Position numbers and translations under genes: made by a program. 64,000 nucleotides of DNA from Neobacillus sp. PS3-40 (GTDB lineage Bacteria > Bacillota > Bacilli > Bacillales > Cytobacillaceae): positions 3,786,001 to 3,850,000 of the forward strand of contig NZ_CP133266.1 in NCBI RefSeq assembly GCF_030915485.1, given 5' to 3'. The notes under the pieces are model-generated. The model had not been told where the DNA came from and ran no database searches. It worked only from the letters and a program-made list of their open reading frames with translations. Shown here one piece after another: positions 1-9,531 of the stretch (its first letter is position 1; each line of letters starts with the position of its first letter).

Positions 1-1
1 A

Positions 2-2014
2 GATGGAGGTAAATTTAAGGATCCAAGTGTTATTAAAAACACATGGGAACTTTTTGTGATGGAAATAAAAGGGCAAACAAGCACAACGGATCTTGGGGGA
101 GGAATGATTGGCGCTGTTCTCTTTGCGCTATTTTACTATCTCTTTGCAGAAACGGGTACAAAAATAATTGCATTTGTTTTTATTTTAATTGGATCTATTT
201 TGATCACTGGTAGATCATTCGGTGATTTTACTGGGAAAATAATTACGTCCATTTTCGGCTTTTCAAAAGATCAATTGGATGCTTTTAAGGAAGACATGTT
301 TGAATGGAAACAAAAGCAGCAGGAAAGAAAAGAAGAAAGAAAAAATCAACAATCTGAACAAACACCAAGAAAAACGAGAACGAAGCCTTCAAAAGGATCC
401 AATCAGGATCAAGTCGAGCCAGAAGAACTTGTTACACCAGAACCGATTATTTCTAGCTTTGCAGATAGAGCCTATTCCGAGGAAGTTCCTGAGGGGAAAG
501 AAGACAAAGAAGAACAACAAAGTGATAACTCTAATGGTGTGGAAGATGATTTCACCCCGCCTATTACATTCACAGAAATTGAAAACGCGTCATACGAATT
601 ACCACCACTCAAATTGCTAAAGCTTCCAAAGAAAACAGATCAAAGTGGAGAATATGAATTAATCCATGCAAATGCAGCAAAACTAGAGCGAACTTTCTTA
701 AGTTTCGGCGTGAAAGCAAGAGTGACCCAGGTTCACCTAGGACCAGCAGTTACAAAGTATGAAGTCCACCCAGATGTGGGAGTTAAGGTAAGTAAAATTG
801 TTAGTTTAAGCGATGATTTGGCATTAGCACTCGCTGCAAAAGATATTAGAATGGAAGCCCCTATTCCAGGAAAGTCAGCTATTGGAATTGAAGTACCAAA
901 TTCAGAAGTAGCAATGGTTTCCCTTAGGGAGGTATTAGAAGCAACGCAAAATGAAAAACCTGAATCAAAGCTTCAAATTGGACTAGGCCGCGATATTACT
1001 GGTGATTCGGTCCTTGCTGAATTAAATAAAATGCCCCATCTTCTCGTTGCTGGAGCAACAGGAAGCGGAAAAAGTGTCTGTATAAATGGCATCATCATTA
1101 GTATTTTAATGAGAGCTAAACCACATGAAGTAAAATTAATGATGATAGACCCTAAGATGGTTGAATTAAATGTCTATAACGGAATACCACATTTACTTGC
1201 TCCTGTTGTGACGAATCCGAAAAAAGCTGCACAAGCCTTACAAAAGGTAGTTAGTGAAATGGAACGGCGCTATGAATTGTTTTCCTACACGGGAACGCGA
1301 AATATTGAAGGATACAACGAATATGTCAAGCGTCATAATATCGAAGAAAATGAAAATCAGCCATTGTTGCCATTTATTGTGGTTATTGTTGATGAATTAG
1401 CAGATTTAATGATGGTGGCATCTTCAGAAGTTGAAGATTCTATCACAAGGCTTGCTCAGATGGCCCGTGCTGCAGGTATCCATTTAATTATTGCTACTCA
1501 GCGCCCATCTGTTGATGTTATAACAGGCGTTATAAAAGCGAATATCCCTTCAAGGATTGCATTCGCCGTTTCCAGTTCAACTGATTCAAGGACGATTCTT
1601 GATATGGGTGGTGCAGAGAAGTTACTTGGAAGAGGAGACATGCTGTTTCTTCCTGTTGGCGCATCAAAACCAGTCAGAGTTCAAGGAACATTTTTATCAG
1701 ATGAAGAGGTAGAGGATACCGTTAATTTTGTTATAGGACAGCAAAAGGCACAATATCAGGAAGAAATGATCCCTGATGATCTTCCTGTAGTTAAGGGTGC
1801 TGTTGATGATGATGTATATGATGATGCAGTTAGCTTAATTATAGAAATGCAAACAGCATCTGTTTCAATGTTGCAGCGAAGATTCCGAATTGGTTATACG
1901 AGAGCTGCTCGCCTTATAGATGAAATGGAGGCTAGAGGTGTAGTAGGACCATATGAAGGAAGTAAACCCAGAGCTGTTTTAATAACAAATCCAAAAGAAG
2001 AAGCAAGCTCATAA
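2..2014 (+). CDS. spoIIIE: DNA translocase SpoIIIE/FtsK, 5' end outside window
   Basis: ATP-driven DNA pump of the FtsK/SpoIIIE family, which moves the chromosome through the sporulation septum and acts at the membrane. The reading frame is open to the first base, so the GTG at 56 is internal and the gene is partial. Visible in order: two hydrophobic segments (about residues 18-55 counted from the GTG), an acidic/basic linker, the motor domain with Walker A GATGSGKS near residue 331 and Walker [11 protein letters not shown] near 440, and a C-terminal winged-helix gamma domain of the type that reads orientation sequences in FtsK. The family is usually about 780-790 residues, so roughly 120 N-terminal residues are missing. 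A palindrome after the stop may end the transcript. Identification is firm; SpoIIIE rather than SftA is inferred from membrane segments and from the following ymfC-like gene. Confidence 0.95.
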   Translation, partial: DGGKFKDPSVIKNTWELFVMEIKGQTSTTDLGGGMIGAVLFALFYYLFAETGTKIIAFVFILIGSILITGRSFGDFTGKIITSIFGFSKDQLDAFKEDMFEWKQKQQERKEERKNQQSEQTPRKTRTKPSKGSNQDQVEPEELVTPEPIISSFADRAYSEEVPEGKEDKEEQQSDNSNGVEDDFTPPITFTEIENASYELPPLKLLKLPKKTDQSGEYELIHANAAKLERTFLSFGVKARVTQVHLGPAVTKYEVHPDVGVKVSKIVSLSDDLALALAAKDIRMEAPIPGKSAIGIEVPNSEVAMVSLREVLEATQNEKPESKLQIGLGRDITGDSVLAELNKMPHLLVAGATGSGKSVCINGIIISILMRAKPHEVKLMMIDPKMVELNVYNGIPHLLAPVVTNPKKAAQALQKVVSEMERRYELFSYTGTRNIEGYNEYVKRHNIEENENQPLLPFIVVIVDELADLMMVASSEVEDSITRLAQMARAAGIHLIIATQRPSVDVITGVIKANIPSRIAFAVSSSTDSRTILDMGGAEKLLGRGDMLFLPVGASKPVRVQGTFLSDEEVEDTVNFVIGQQKAQYQEEMIPDDLPVVKGAVDDDVYDDAVSLIIEMQTASVSMLQRRFRIGYTRAARLIDEMEARGVVGPYEGSKPRAVLITNPKEEASS

Positions 2015-2084
2015 AAATAGCAAAAAAATCGTTAATTTTTTGATAAATAATAGTAGATAGGAAGAAAGTAACATATATTATAAA

Positions 2085-2110
2085 TAGCCGGGATATCCCG
2101 GCTATAGTTT
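2085..2110 (+). terminator. hairpin after spoIIIE
   Basis: Perfect 9-bp arms TAGCCGGGA and TCCCGGCTA separated by two bases, followed by a short T-rich stretch. It is a candidate intrinsic terminator for spoIIIE; the weak T tract lowers confidence. Confidence 0.55.
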
Positions 2111-2140
2111 TGAAAAAAAGGCTATGAAAAGTGTTATACT
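2110..2140 (+). promoter_or_regulatory. SigA-like promoter upstream of the GntR gene
   Basis: TTGAAA at 2110-2115 and TATACT at 2135-2140 with a 19-bp spacer, which is slightly long. The predicted start point falls on the cre-like site at 2143. The leader to the GntR gene at 2428 would be nearly 280 nt, so a second promoter closer to the gene is possible. Confidence 0.4.
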
Positions 2141-2142
2141 AT

Positions 2143-2156
2143 TGAAAACGCTTACT
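2143..2156 (+). promoter_or_regulatory. cre-like site (CcpA)
   Basis: TGAAAACGCTTACT matches the catabolite-responsive element consensus TGWAANCGNTNWCA at all positions but the last. It lies directly after a -10 box, where CcpA typically represses. A second, weaker cre-like sequence AAGAAGCGCTTTCA is at 2222-2235 with a good 3' half. CcpA control of this nucleoside-uptake locus is inference. Confidence 0.45.
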
Positions 2157-2382
2157 ACAACGGTGGTTATTCTTATATGTTTTGGGGGTGATAGGAAAAA
2201 ATAGTTTATAAATATTTTTATAAGAAGCGCTTTCAAATACTGGTAATTATAGACTTTAAAGTTTTCGCAAAAATGGTTTTAATTACTTTTTGCAACAAGT
2301 ATTTTTATGCGAAATCAAGAAAAAGCTATTTATTTATCTCGTTAAAAGTGTTATAGTATTTTCGATTAGTAGGAATGATAAT

Positions 2383-2400
2383 ACATCAGATGTCTGATGT
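2383..2400. promoter_or_regulatory. palindromic operator before the GntR gene
   Basis: ACATCAGATGTCTGATGT is a perfect inverted repeat with 8-bp arms and a 2-bp centre, 27 bp before the GntR start codon. GntR-family proteins bind such short palindromes as dimers, so it is probably the autoregulatory operator. A TATAGT box lies just upstream (2352-2357). Confidence 0.55.
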
Positions 2401-2427
2401 CTTAGGAAAAAGGCTGGGGGAACATGC

Positions 2428-3153
2428 ATGTCAATTAAGTCAGATAACCGGCATTTGTATTTACAAGTTATCGATCGTCTGAAGCAAGATATTGAAAAAG
2501 GAGTGTATAAAGAAAAAGAAAAATTACCTTCTGAATTCGATCTTGCCAAGCACTTAGGGGTAAGCAGGGCTACACTTAGGGAAGCATTGCGTATTCTAGA
2601 AGAGGAAAACGTAATTATCCGGCGCCATGGTGTTGGTACATTCGTAAGTTCAAAGCCATTATTTACTTCGGGAATCGAGCAACTAAACAGTGTCACGAAT
2701 ATGATTAATCTGGCAGGGATGACTCCAGGGACCATTTTCTTACGCTCGTCAGCAGAAGGACCTACCGAGGAAGATATTCGTCGCTTCACATGCTCTTCTG
2801 ATGAGAATATTGTCGTGATTGAGAGGGTTAGAACTGCAAATGGGGAGCCGGTTGTCTATTGTATTGACAAGGTACCCGAACATATATTACCGGAAACATT
2901 TTCCTATAATGATGAATCACTATTTAACATTTTGGAAGAGGTATCAAACCGGAAAATTACATATGCAGTTGCTCAAATTGAGCCAATCGGATATCATGAG
3001 AAGATTTCTCCAATCCTAGAGTGTGAACCGGAAACCGCATTACTTGTGTTAAAGCAAATGCATTTCGATGAATCGGATGAACCTATTCTATATTCGGTAA
3101 ACTATTTTAAAGCAGATAAGTTTAGTTTTCGCGTTTTGCGAAAAAGAATTTAA
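2428..3153 (+). CDS. ymfC: GntR-family regulator, HutC/UTRA subfamily (YmfC-like)
   Basis: DNA-binding transcription factor of 241 residues. Residues about 8-75 form the GntR winged helix-turn-helix ([20 protein letters not shown]). Residues about 95-240 form a UTRA-type ligand-binding domain. The ATG at 2428 follows a GGGGG-rich ribosome site; another ATG four bases upstream is out of frame. It sits between spoIIIE and a nucleoside ABC transporter, as ymfC does beside spoIIIE in B. subtilis. Its location and the palindrome at 2383-2400 suggest it controls itself and the adjacent transporter genes. The ligand is unknown; a nucleoside or sugar phosphate is plausible. Confidence 0.85.
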   Translation: MSIKSDNRHLYLQVIDRLKQDIEKGVYKEKEKLPSEFDLAKHLGVSRATLREALRILEEENVIIRRHGVGTFVSSKPLFTSGIEQLNSVTNMINLAGMTPGTIFLRSSAEGPTEEDIRRFTCSSDENIVVIERVRTANGEPVVYCIDKVPEHILPETFSYNDESLFNILEEVSNRKITYAVAQIEPIGYHEKISPILECEPETALLVLKQMHFDESDEPILYSVNYFKADKFSFRVLRKRI

Positions 3154-3231
3154 CTTATTTGTTCAAGAAACGAAATAAAACATGATTGTTTCTACTAAAT
3201 CAAACAAAATTCTTTAGGGGGTACACCTATC

Positions 3232-4314
3232 TTGAAAAAGCGTAAACTTGGATTGGCGCTGTCACTCGTACTTGCTGCTGGTACACTTCTAGGAGCTTGC
3301 GGAAAAACAACTGACAACAACACCGACACCTCAAAAGGTGGAAATAAAGTAAAAGCTTACAAAGTTTCGATGGTTACTGATGTTGGCGGTGTGGATGACA
3401 AATCATTCAATCAATCCGCTTGGAAAGGCCTTCAAGACTATGGTAAAGAAAACAACTTAACAAAAGGCAAAGACGGTTTCGATTACCTACAATCTACTTC
3501 AGATGCTGATTATTCAACAAACTTAAATACACTATCACGTCAAGGGTATGACTTAGTCTTCGGAATTGGTTTCTTAATGCATAATGCAGTGGATGAAATT
3601 GCAAAACAACAAACAGACAAAAAATTTGCTATCATTGATGACGAAGTAAAAGAGCCAAATGTTGCTAGCGTTCTATTTAAAGAGCAAGAAGCTGCCTTCC
3701 TTGCAGGCGTAGCATCAGCTCTTCAAACAAAAACGAACAAAATTGGTTTTATCGGTGGTATGAAAATTCCTGTTATCGAACGATTTGAAGCTGGGTTCTT
3801 AGCTGGTGTTCAAGCTGCTAAGCCAGAAGCAAAAGTTGATGTTCAATATTCAGGCGCATTTGATAAAGCAGAACTTGGTCAAACAATTGCTTCTAAAATG
3901 TATTCTTCTGGTGATGACGTAGTATTCCATGCTGCTGGTGCAACTGGAAATGGTCTATTTAAAGAAGCAACTGACTTAAAGAAAAAAGATCCATCGCGTG
4001 AAATATGGGCTGTTGGTGTAGACCAAGACCAAAGCTTTATGGGTCCTGATGTAGTTCTAACATCTGCAATGAAACGTGTAGATCTTGCTGTTAAAGACAT
4101 TTCTACAAAATCTAAAGATGGTAACTTCCCTGGTGGAAAAACAACTATTTACGGTTTAGCTGAAGATGGTGTGGGTCTAGCACCTGTTAACAGTAATGCT
4201 TCAAGCAAAGATGCAATTGATAAGGCTGTAAAAGAATGGACAGATAAAATTAAATCTGGTTCAGTAAAAGTTCCTGCAACTCTTGAGGAATTAAAAACGT
4301 TTAAAGCACAATAA
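3232..4314 (+). CDS. nupN: BMP-family nucleoside-binding lipoprotein (NupN-like)
   Basis: Substrate-binding lipoprotein of an ABC importer, 360 residues, close in length to B. subtilis NupN (guanosine uptake). The signal peptide ends in the lipobox LGAC with lipidated Cys23. The mature protein has Bmp/Med-family features: VTDVGGVDDKSFNQSAW near the N-terminus, FGIGFLMHNAVDEIA, and IWAVGVDQDQ late in the chain. It starts with TTG at 3232 after a GGGGG-type ribosome site. The companion ATPase and two permeases follow. A strong terminator directly after it should raise its amount relative to the membrane components. Guanosine as substrate is inferred from homology only. Confidence 0.9.
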   Translation: MKKRKLGLALSLVLAAGTLLGACGKTTDNNTDTSKGGNKVKAYKVSMVTDVGGVDDKSFNQSAWKGLQDYGKENNLTKGKDGFDYLQSTSDADYSTNLNTLSRQGYDLVFGIGFLMHNAVDEIAKQQTDKKFAIIDDEVKEPNVASVLFKEQEAAFLAGVASALQTKTNKIGFIGGMKIPVIERFEAGFLAGVQAAKPEAKVDVQYSGAFDKAELGQTIASKMYSSGDDVVFHAAGATGNGLFKEATDLKKKDPSREIWAVGVDQDQSFMGPDVVLTSAMKRVDLAVKDISTKSKDGNFPGGKTTIYGLAEDGVGLAPVNSNASSKDAIDKAVKEWTDKIKSGSVKVPATLEELKTFKAQ

Positions 4315-4324
4315 TAAATATAGT

Positions 4325-4360
4325 AATAAGCGGGTTTATTAACCGGCCCGCTTATTTTTT
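4325..4360 (+). terminator. terminator between nupN and nupO
   Basis: Arms AATAAGCGGG and CCCGCTTATT around a 12-base loop, followed by TTTT. Partial read-through here would give more binding protein than transporter, a common arrangement in ABC operons. Confidence 0.85.
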
Positions 4361-4406
4361 AAAAAATCCGGCTCGAGCGCCAATAGTTGTCAAAGTGCTT
4401 GCCAAT

Positions 4407-4495
4407 GGTTTTAATGAAAACCTTAATTGAAGTGTAGAACTTTACTTCTACTTTTCACTTAGGGCTTTCTGAGGGAAGAATTCCCTATTTTTTTT
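4407..4495 (+). promoter_or_regulatory. structured leader with second terminator before nupO
   Basis: Three consecutive hairpins: GGTTTT/AAAACC (4407-4422), AAGTGTAGAA paired with TTCTA and CACTT (4430-4460, with a bulge), and AGGGAA/TTCCCT (4472-4486) followed by ATTTTTTTT. The last is a good intrinsic terminator that would stop transcription before nupO. No known riboswitch class was recognised, including the purine one. It may be an attenuator, or just a second terminator before an independent promoter. Confidence 0.5.
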
Positions 4496-4568
4496 AAAAA
4501 AAATAAGGTCTGACCTCTTACTACTCATTTATAAATTTTTTAAACCGTATAAAAGGAAGTGAAAATGA

Positions 4569-6104
4569 ATGGAATATGTTATAGAAATGCTTAATATCCG
4601 TAAAGAATTTGGCAATTTTGTAGCAAATGATAATATTACTCTCCAATTAAAAAAAGGCGAAATTCACGCCCTACTTGGTGAAAACGGTGCAGGAAAAACT
4701 ACATTGATGAACGTTCTTTTTGGATTATACCAGCCAGAACAAGGTGAAATTCGTGTAAATGGAAAATCTGTAAAAATATCGAATCCAAACATTGCGAATG
4801 ATCTAGGAATCGGAATGGTTCACCAGCATTTTATGCTTGTTGATAAATTTACAGTTACAGAAAATATCATCTTAGGTAAAGAAATTACAACTGCTGGGAG
4901 AATAAATTTAAAAAAGGCTGAAAAAGAAGTTCGTGAAATTTCAGAACGATATGGGTTATCCGTAGACCCTCAAGCAAAGATATCGGATATTAGTGTCGGT
5001 ATGCAACAAAGGGTTGAGATTTTAAAAACCTTGTACCGGGGGGCTGAAATATTAATTTTTGATGAGCCTACCGCAGTACTTACACCACAAGAAATTAAAG
5101 AACTAATCAATATTATGAAGACACTTATTAAAGAAGGCAAATCTATAATCTTAATTACTCATAAATTAAAAGAAATTATGGAGGTTGCCGATCGCTGTAC
5201 GGTTATTCGTAAAGGAAAAGGAATTGGAACAGTCAATGTTAGTGAGACCAATCCCAATGAACTTGCCAATCTGATGGTCGGACGTGAGGTTGTCTTTAAA
5301 ACAGAAAAAATCAAATCTAATCCTAAGCAAGACGTCCTTCTGGTAAAAGATTTAGTTGTAAAGGATACCAGAGGAATTACTGTTGTTAATAAACTAAGTT
5401 TGTCCGTGCGAGCTGGTGAGATTGTAGGAATCGCTGGTGTTGATGGGAATGGTCAAACAGAATTAATAGAAGCCATAACGGGTTTACGAAAGTCGGAAAA
5501 TGGAAGTATTAAAGTTAATAACAAAGAATTGTTTGGCTATAGTCCGCGAAAAATTACTGAATCCGGAGTTGCTCATATCCCACAAGATCGACATAAGCAT
5601 GGGCTAGTATTAAATTATCCAATTGCAGAGAATATGGTTTTGCAAACGTATTATAAAAAACCGTTCTCCAAGAATGGAATCTTAAATTTCAAAGAAATTT
5701 ATGCGAAAGCCAAAAAATTAATTACTGAATTCGATGTTCGTACTCCAAGTGAATTCGCATTAGCACGTGCATTATCTGGAGGAAATCAACAAAAGGCAAT
5801 TATAGGACGTGAGGTTGACCGCAATCCAGACTTGCTTATTGCTGCACAACCGACCCGTGGTTTAGATGTTGGAGCAATCGAGTTTATTCATAAACGGTTG
5901 ATTGAACAACGTGATAATGGCAAAGCAGTATTACTCATATCATTTGAACTAGATGAAATCATGAATGTAAGTGATCGGATTGCTGTTATTTATGAGGGGA
6001 AAATTGTAGCGGTTGTTGATCCTAAAGAAACAACTGAGCAAGAATTAGGGCTACTGATGGCCGGCTCGAATCGAAAAGAAGCGGGGGAAGTAACACATGT
6101 CTAA
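4569..6104 (+). CDS. nupO: nucleoside ABC transporter ATP-binding protein (NupO-like)
   Basis: Double-domain ATPase of 511 residues, of the type that energises BMP-dependent nucleoside import. The first nucleotide-binding domain has Walker A GENGAGKTT (about residue 37), signature ISVGMQQR and Walker B LIFDEPTA. The second has a degenerate Walker A (GVDGNGQTE), normal for this RbsA/YufO-like group, with signature LSGGNQQK. The ATG at 4569 follows AAAGGAAGTG; another ATG four bases upstream is out of frame. Its end overlaps the start of the next gene by 8 bp, showing translational coupling with the permeases. Confidence 0.93.
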   Translation: MEYVIEMLNIRKEFGNFVANDNITLQLKKGEIHALLGENGAGKTTLMNVLFGLYQPEQGEIRVNGKSVKISNPNIANDLGIGMVHQHFMLVDKFTVTENIILGKEITTAGRINLKKAEKEVREISERYGLSVDPQAKISDISVGMQQRVEILKTLYRGAEILIFDEPTAVLTPQEIKELINIMKTLIKEGKSIILITHKLKEIMEVADRCTVIRKGKGIGTVNVSETNPNELANLMVGREVVFKTEKIKSNPKQDVLLVKDLVVKDTRGITVVNKLSLSVRAGEIVGIAGVDGNGQTELIEAITGLRKSENGSIKVNNKELFGYSPRKITESGVAHIPQDRHKHGLVLNYPIAENMVLQTYYKKPFSKNGILNFKEIYAKAKKLITEFDVRTPSEFALARALSGGNQQKAIIGREVDRNPDLLIAAQPTRGLDVGAIEFIHKRLIEQRDNGKAVLLISFELDEIMNVSDRIAVIYEGKIVAVVDPKETTEQELGLLMAGSNRKEAGEVTHV

Positions 6105-7143
6105 ACGCCTACGCGATTTATTAACGCCTCTTATTGCTGTTATATTAGGGATAGTTGTTGGAACCATTATCATGTTAGTAAGTGGTTATAATCCAGTAGC
6201 AGCCTACGCAGCATTATGGAATGGTGCTTTTGGTGATGTCTATTATACTGGGGAAGTAATTAGACAAGTAACACCATATATTCTAGCAGGTCTAGCTGTA
6301 GCTTTTGCATTCCGTGTGGGATTGTTTAACATCGGAGTAGAAGGCCAATTTATCGTAGGATGGCTTGCAGCTGTATGGGTCGGGATTGCTTTTGATTTAC
6401 CAAAAGTTATTCATTTACCACTTGCTATCTTAGCAGCAATGGTTGCTGGCGGATTATGGGCTTTCGTTCCAGGCTTGTTAAAAGCACGATTCCGCGTTCA
6501 TGAAGTAATTGTCACAATCATGATGAACTATATTGCTTTACACACTGTCAATTACATCATTAACAATAAATTAAATACAGGTTCCTCTAAAACGGCTATG
6601 ATCCGCGAATCTGCTTCATTGCGTTCAGAATGGATGCAAACCTTTACAACCCACTCTACTATGCATTGGGGAATAATAGTAGCAATTATTGCATGTTTCG
6701 TTATGTGGTTCTTATTGGAAAAAACTACGAGAGGATTTGAATTGCGTGCTGTTGGTTTTAACCAAGATGCAGCACATTATGCTGGAATGAGTGTGAATCA
6801 AAATATTATACTTTCCATGGTTATTTCCGGATGTTTTGCTGGAATCGCAGGTGCTATGGAAGGATTAGGAACATTCGGCTATATGGCAGTACAGGGTGGT
6901 TTTTCGGGAGTTGGATTTACCGGTATCGCTGTCGCTTTATTAGGTGGCAACACAGCCCTCGGAGTATTTTTTGCTGCAGCTTTATTCGGATCTTTAAAAA
7001 TTGGTGCTTTATCTATGCCACTTGAAGCGGGAGTACCAAAAGAGCTAGTTGATATTATCATTGCCTTGATTGTATTCTTTGTTGCTTCAAGTTATATCAT
7101 AAGAATAGTACTTGATCGATTCAGTAAGAAGGAGGTGAAGTAA
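6097..7143 (+). CDS. nupP: nucleoside ABC transporter permease (NupP-like)
   Basis: Polytopic membrane protein of 348 residues in the BPD_transp_2 family, about eight to ten hydrophobic segments. It carries the family motif FRVGLFNIGVEGQF near residue 75 and a central EVIVTIMMNYIA segment. With the following permease it forms the membrane pore of the nucleoside importer. It overlaps nupO by 8 bp, with ribosome site GGGGGAAG inside the nupO end. The next gene begins immediately after its stop. Confidence 0.92.
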   Translation: MSKRLRDLLTPLIAVILGIVVGTIIMLVSGYNPVAAYAALWNGAFGDVYYTGEVIRQVTPYILAGLAVAFAFRVGLFNIGVEGQFIVGWLAAVWVGIAFDLPKVIHLPLAILAAMVAGGLWAFVPGLLKARFRVHEVIVTIMMNYIALHTVNYIINNKLNTGSSKTAMIRESASLRSEWMQTFTTHSTMHWGIIVAIIACFVMWFLLEKTTRGFELRAVGFNQDAAHYAGMSVNQNIILSMVISGCFAGIAGAMEGLGTFGYMAVQGGFSGVGFTGIAVALLGGNTALGVFFAAALFGSLKIGALSMPLEAGVPKELVDIIIALIVFFVASSYIIRIVLDRFSKKEVK

Positions 7144-8103
7144 GTGAGCTTCATGCAAATTTTAACTATTATCATTCCATCTACGTTGTTATGGGCTGCT
7201 CCACTTATCTTCACTGCTTTAGGCGGTGTTTTCTCAGAACGTTCTGGTGTTGTCAACATTGGACTTGAAGGTTTAATGGTCATTGGTGCCTTCTCTGCTA
7301 TTGTCTTTAACTTAACGTTTGCAAGCACATTTGGAAGCGCGACACCATGGATTTCTCTATTAGTTGCTATGGTTGCGGGAGCAATCTTTTCGATTTTGCA
7401 CGCTGTCGCTTCGATTACATTCCGAGCTGACCATACAGTTTCTGGTGTAGCGATAAACTTACTTGCAACCGGTTTAACATTGTTCCTTGTTAAGTTAATT
7501 TATAATAAAGGTGAAACCGATATTATTCAAAATAGTTTTGGCAAAATTGATGTTCCAATTTTAAAGGATATTCCATTTATCGGAAAAATATTTTTCCAAA
7601 ATACGTATTGGACATCATTTGTCGCAATTCTGATTGCTATTTTAGCTTGGTATATTATTTATAAAACTCCATTTGGATTACGTCTTCGTTCTGTGGGTGA
7701 ACATCCAATGGCAGCAGATACAATGGGTATCAATGTTACCAAAATGCGTTATCTTGGCGTAATTATTTCGGGTGCTCTTGGTGGAATTGGCGGTGGAGTT
7801 TATGCGGAATCTATTTCATCAAACTTTAGCCACTCAACAATCAGTGGTCAAGGCTTTATGGCTCTCGCTGCTATGATTTTTGGTAAATGGCATCCAATTG
7901 GTGCAATGGGCGCAGCTTTATTCTTTGGTTTTGCTCAGAGTATCAGTATTATTGGATCAAGCTTACCATTATTAAAAACTATTCCAGATGTGTATTTGTT
8001 AATTGCACCTTATGTTTTAACAATCCTCGCTTTAACTGGATTTATCGGCCGTGCTGAAGCACCGAAGGCAGATGGCATTCATTATATAAAAGGAAGCAGA
8101 TAA
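7144..8103 (+). CDS. nupQ: nucleoside ABC transporter permease (NupQ-like)
   Basis: Second pore-forming permease, 319 residues, BPD_transp_2 family. It shows the paired motif SERSGVVNIGLEGLMV near residue 30 and a late GFTGIAVA-like equivalent, GFMALAAMIFGKWHP. It starts with GTG at 7144 after a perfect AAGGAGGTGA site embedded in the end of nupP. A terminator follows, so it is the last gene of the transporter operon. Confidence 0.92.
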   Translation: MSFMQILTIIIPSTLLWAAPLIFTALGGVFSERSGVVNIGLEGLMVIGAFSAIVFNLTFASTFGSATPWISLLVAMVAGAIFSILHAVASITFRADHTVSGVAINLLATGLTLFLVKLIYNKGETDIIQNSFGKIDVPILKDIPFIGKIFFQNTYWTSFVAILIAILAWYIIYKTPFGLRLRSVGEHPMAADTMGINVTKMRYLGVIISGALGGIGGGVYAESISSNFSHSTISGQGFMALAAMIFGKWHPIGAMGAALFFGFAQSISIIGSSLPLLKTIPDVYLLIAPYVLTILALTGFIGRAEAPKADGIHYIKGSR

Positions 8104-8116
8104 TTTCCTTTTTACC

Positions 8117-8143
8117 AAAACCCAGCAAAAATGCTGGGTTTTT
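8117..8143 (+). terminator. terminator after nupQ
   Basis: AAAACCCAGCA and TGCTGGGTTTTT form a stable hairpin with an AAAA loop and a T tract. Confidence 0.88.
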
Positions 8144-8145
8144 AC

Positions 8146-8174
8146 TTGTTTATTCAGATGTGACAAATTATAGT
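8146..8174 (+). promoter_or_regulatory. SigA-type promoter for ymfF
   Basis: TTGTTT and TATAGT separated by exactly 17 bp, immediately after the nupQ terminator and 76 bp before the ymfF start. Confidence 0.5.
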
Positions 8175-8250
8175 AAGAATAGGTTTTATTTAGCAGGAAA
8201 AGATATACATATTGTGATAAAACTGTCGCATCAATTTTAGGAGGATTGTA

Positions 8251-9531
8251 ATGGAAGAATTATCAGAAAAGGTTATAGAAATGCAGGGCTATAAACTCCA
8301 TATTGTTGAAACAGATAAATATAAAACGAATACTATTGTTTGGAAAATGAAAGCACCATTAACAAAGGAAAATGTGACAAAGAGAGCCTTGCTTCCCCAG
8401 GTTTTACAAAGTAGTTCAGAAAAGTACCCGACAACTACTGCACTAAGATCCTATTTAGACGAATTATATGGAGCTACTTTTTTTGTTGATCTAGGCAAAA
8501 AAGGTGAATATCATGTAATGAGTTTTTCGATTGAAATTGCGAATGAAAAGTTTTTGATGGATCCAAGCCCATTGCTGCAAAAAGGATTTGAATTTTTAGC
8601 TGGAGCTTTAACAAAACCAAATCTTGTTGGTGCTGGCTTTGATCCGGAAACCATCGAAAAAGAAAAAAGATCGTTGAAACAACGAATTCAGTCAGTCTTT
8701 GATGACAAAATGCGCTATTCAAATCTTCGCCTTATCCAGGAGATGTGCAAAGGAGAGCCATATGCTCTTGAAGTAAATGGTGAGTTAGACGAAGTTGATT
8801 CAATTACAGCTGAAAGTTTATATACGTATTTTCAAAAAGCCTTTCAAGAGGACGAAATGGACCTCTATTTTATTGGTGCCGTGAAAGAAGAGGAAGTAAA
8901 AAAACTTGTATCAGGACTTTTACAATTTCCAGATCGCACACCGCAAAAACAAGACACTAGTGAAAACATAAAGGTAGAAAAAGTCCAAGATGTTAAAGAA
9001 CAGCAGGATGTGAAACAAGGAAAGTTAAATATGGGATACCGGACAAATGTAAAATATGGTGATCAAGATTATTATGCACTTCAAGTCTTTAATGGCATTT
9101 TGGGAGGTTTTTCGCACTCGAAGTTATTTATCAACGTTCGAGAAAAGGCAAGCCTTGCCTATTATGCTGCTAGTCGCCTTGAGAGTCATAAAGGGTTAAT
9201 GATGGTTATGTCGGGGATCGATTTAAAGAATTACGATCAGGCTATTGGGATCATTCATGAACAAATGGATGCCATGAAAAAAGGTGATTTTACAGATGCA
9301 GAGTTAGAGCAAACCAAAGCGGTGATTCAAAATCAAATGCTTGAAACGATTGATACATCACGTGGTTTGATTGAGGTTCTCTATCATAATGTTGTTGCAC
9401 ATGTTGATATCAAATTAGATACATGGCTAACAGAAATGCAAAAAGTAACGAAAGAAGAAATTACTGCAGTAGCTGAAAAAATCGAATTGGATACAATTTA
9501 TTTTCTAACTGGAATGGAGGCGGGCAAATAA
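8251..9531 (+). CDS. ymfF: M16-family protein YmfF, inactive subunit (EF-P modification-associated)
   Basis: M16 (insulinase/pitrilysin-like) fold protein of 426 residues. The zinc motif HxxEH expected in the N-terminal domain is absent, so it is probably the non-catalytic partner, as in other two-gene M16 pairs. The C-terminal half has the typical LQVFNGILGGFSHSKLF segment. The stop codon shares bases with the ATG of the next gene (TAATG), implying coupled translation and a heterodimer with YmfH. B. subtilis homologues are annotated as associated with 5-aminopentanol modification of elongation factor P; the molecular role is not established. Confidence 0.88.
   Translation: MEELSEKVIEMQGYKLHIVETDKYKTNTIVWKMKAPLTKENVTKRALLPQVLQSSSEKYPTTTALRSYLDELYGATFFVDLGKKGEYHVMSFSIEIANEKFLMDPSPLLQKGFEFLAGALTKPNLVGAGFDPETIEKEKRSLKQRIQSVFDDKMRYSNLRLIQEMCKGEPYALEVNGELDEVDSITAESLYTYFQKAFQEDEMDLYFIGAVKEEEVKKLVSGLLQFPDRTPQKQDTSENIKVEKVQDVKEQQDVKQGKLNMGYRTNVKYGDQDYYALQVFNGILGGFSHSKLFINVREKASLAYYAASRLESHKGLMMVMSGIDLKNYDQAIGIIHEQMDAMKKGDFTDAELEQTKAVIQNQMLETIDTSRGLIEVLYHNVVAHVDIKLDTWLTEMQKVTKEEITAVAEKIELDTIYFLTGMEAGK

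Noticed and set aside
279-620. 113-residue plus-strand ORF inside spoIIIE
   Set aside because: Out-of-frame shadow of the low-complexity linker of SpoIIIE.
2015-3231. Purine riboswitch upstream of the nucleoside transporter
   Set aside because: The conserved purine-aptamer core sequence was looked for by eye in the gaps before the GntR gene, nupN and nupO and not found.
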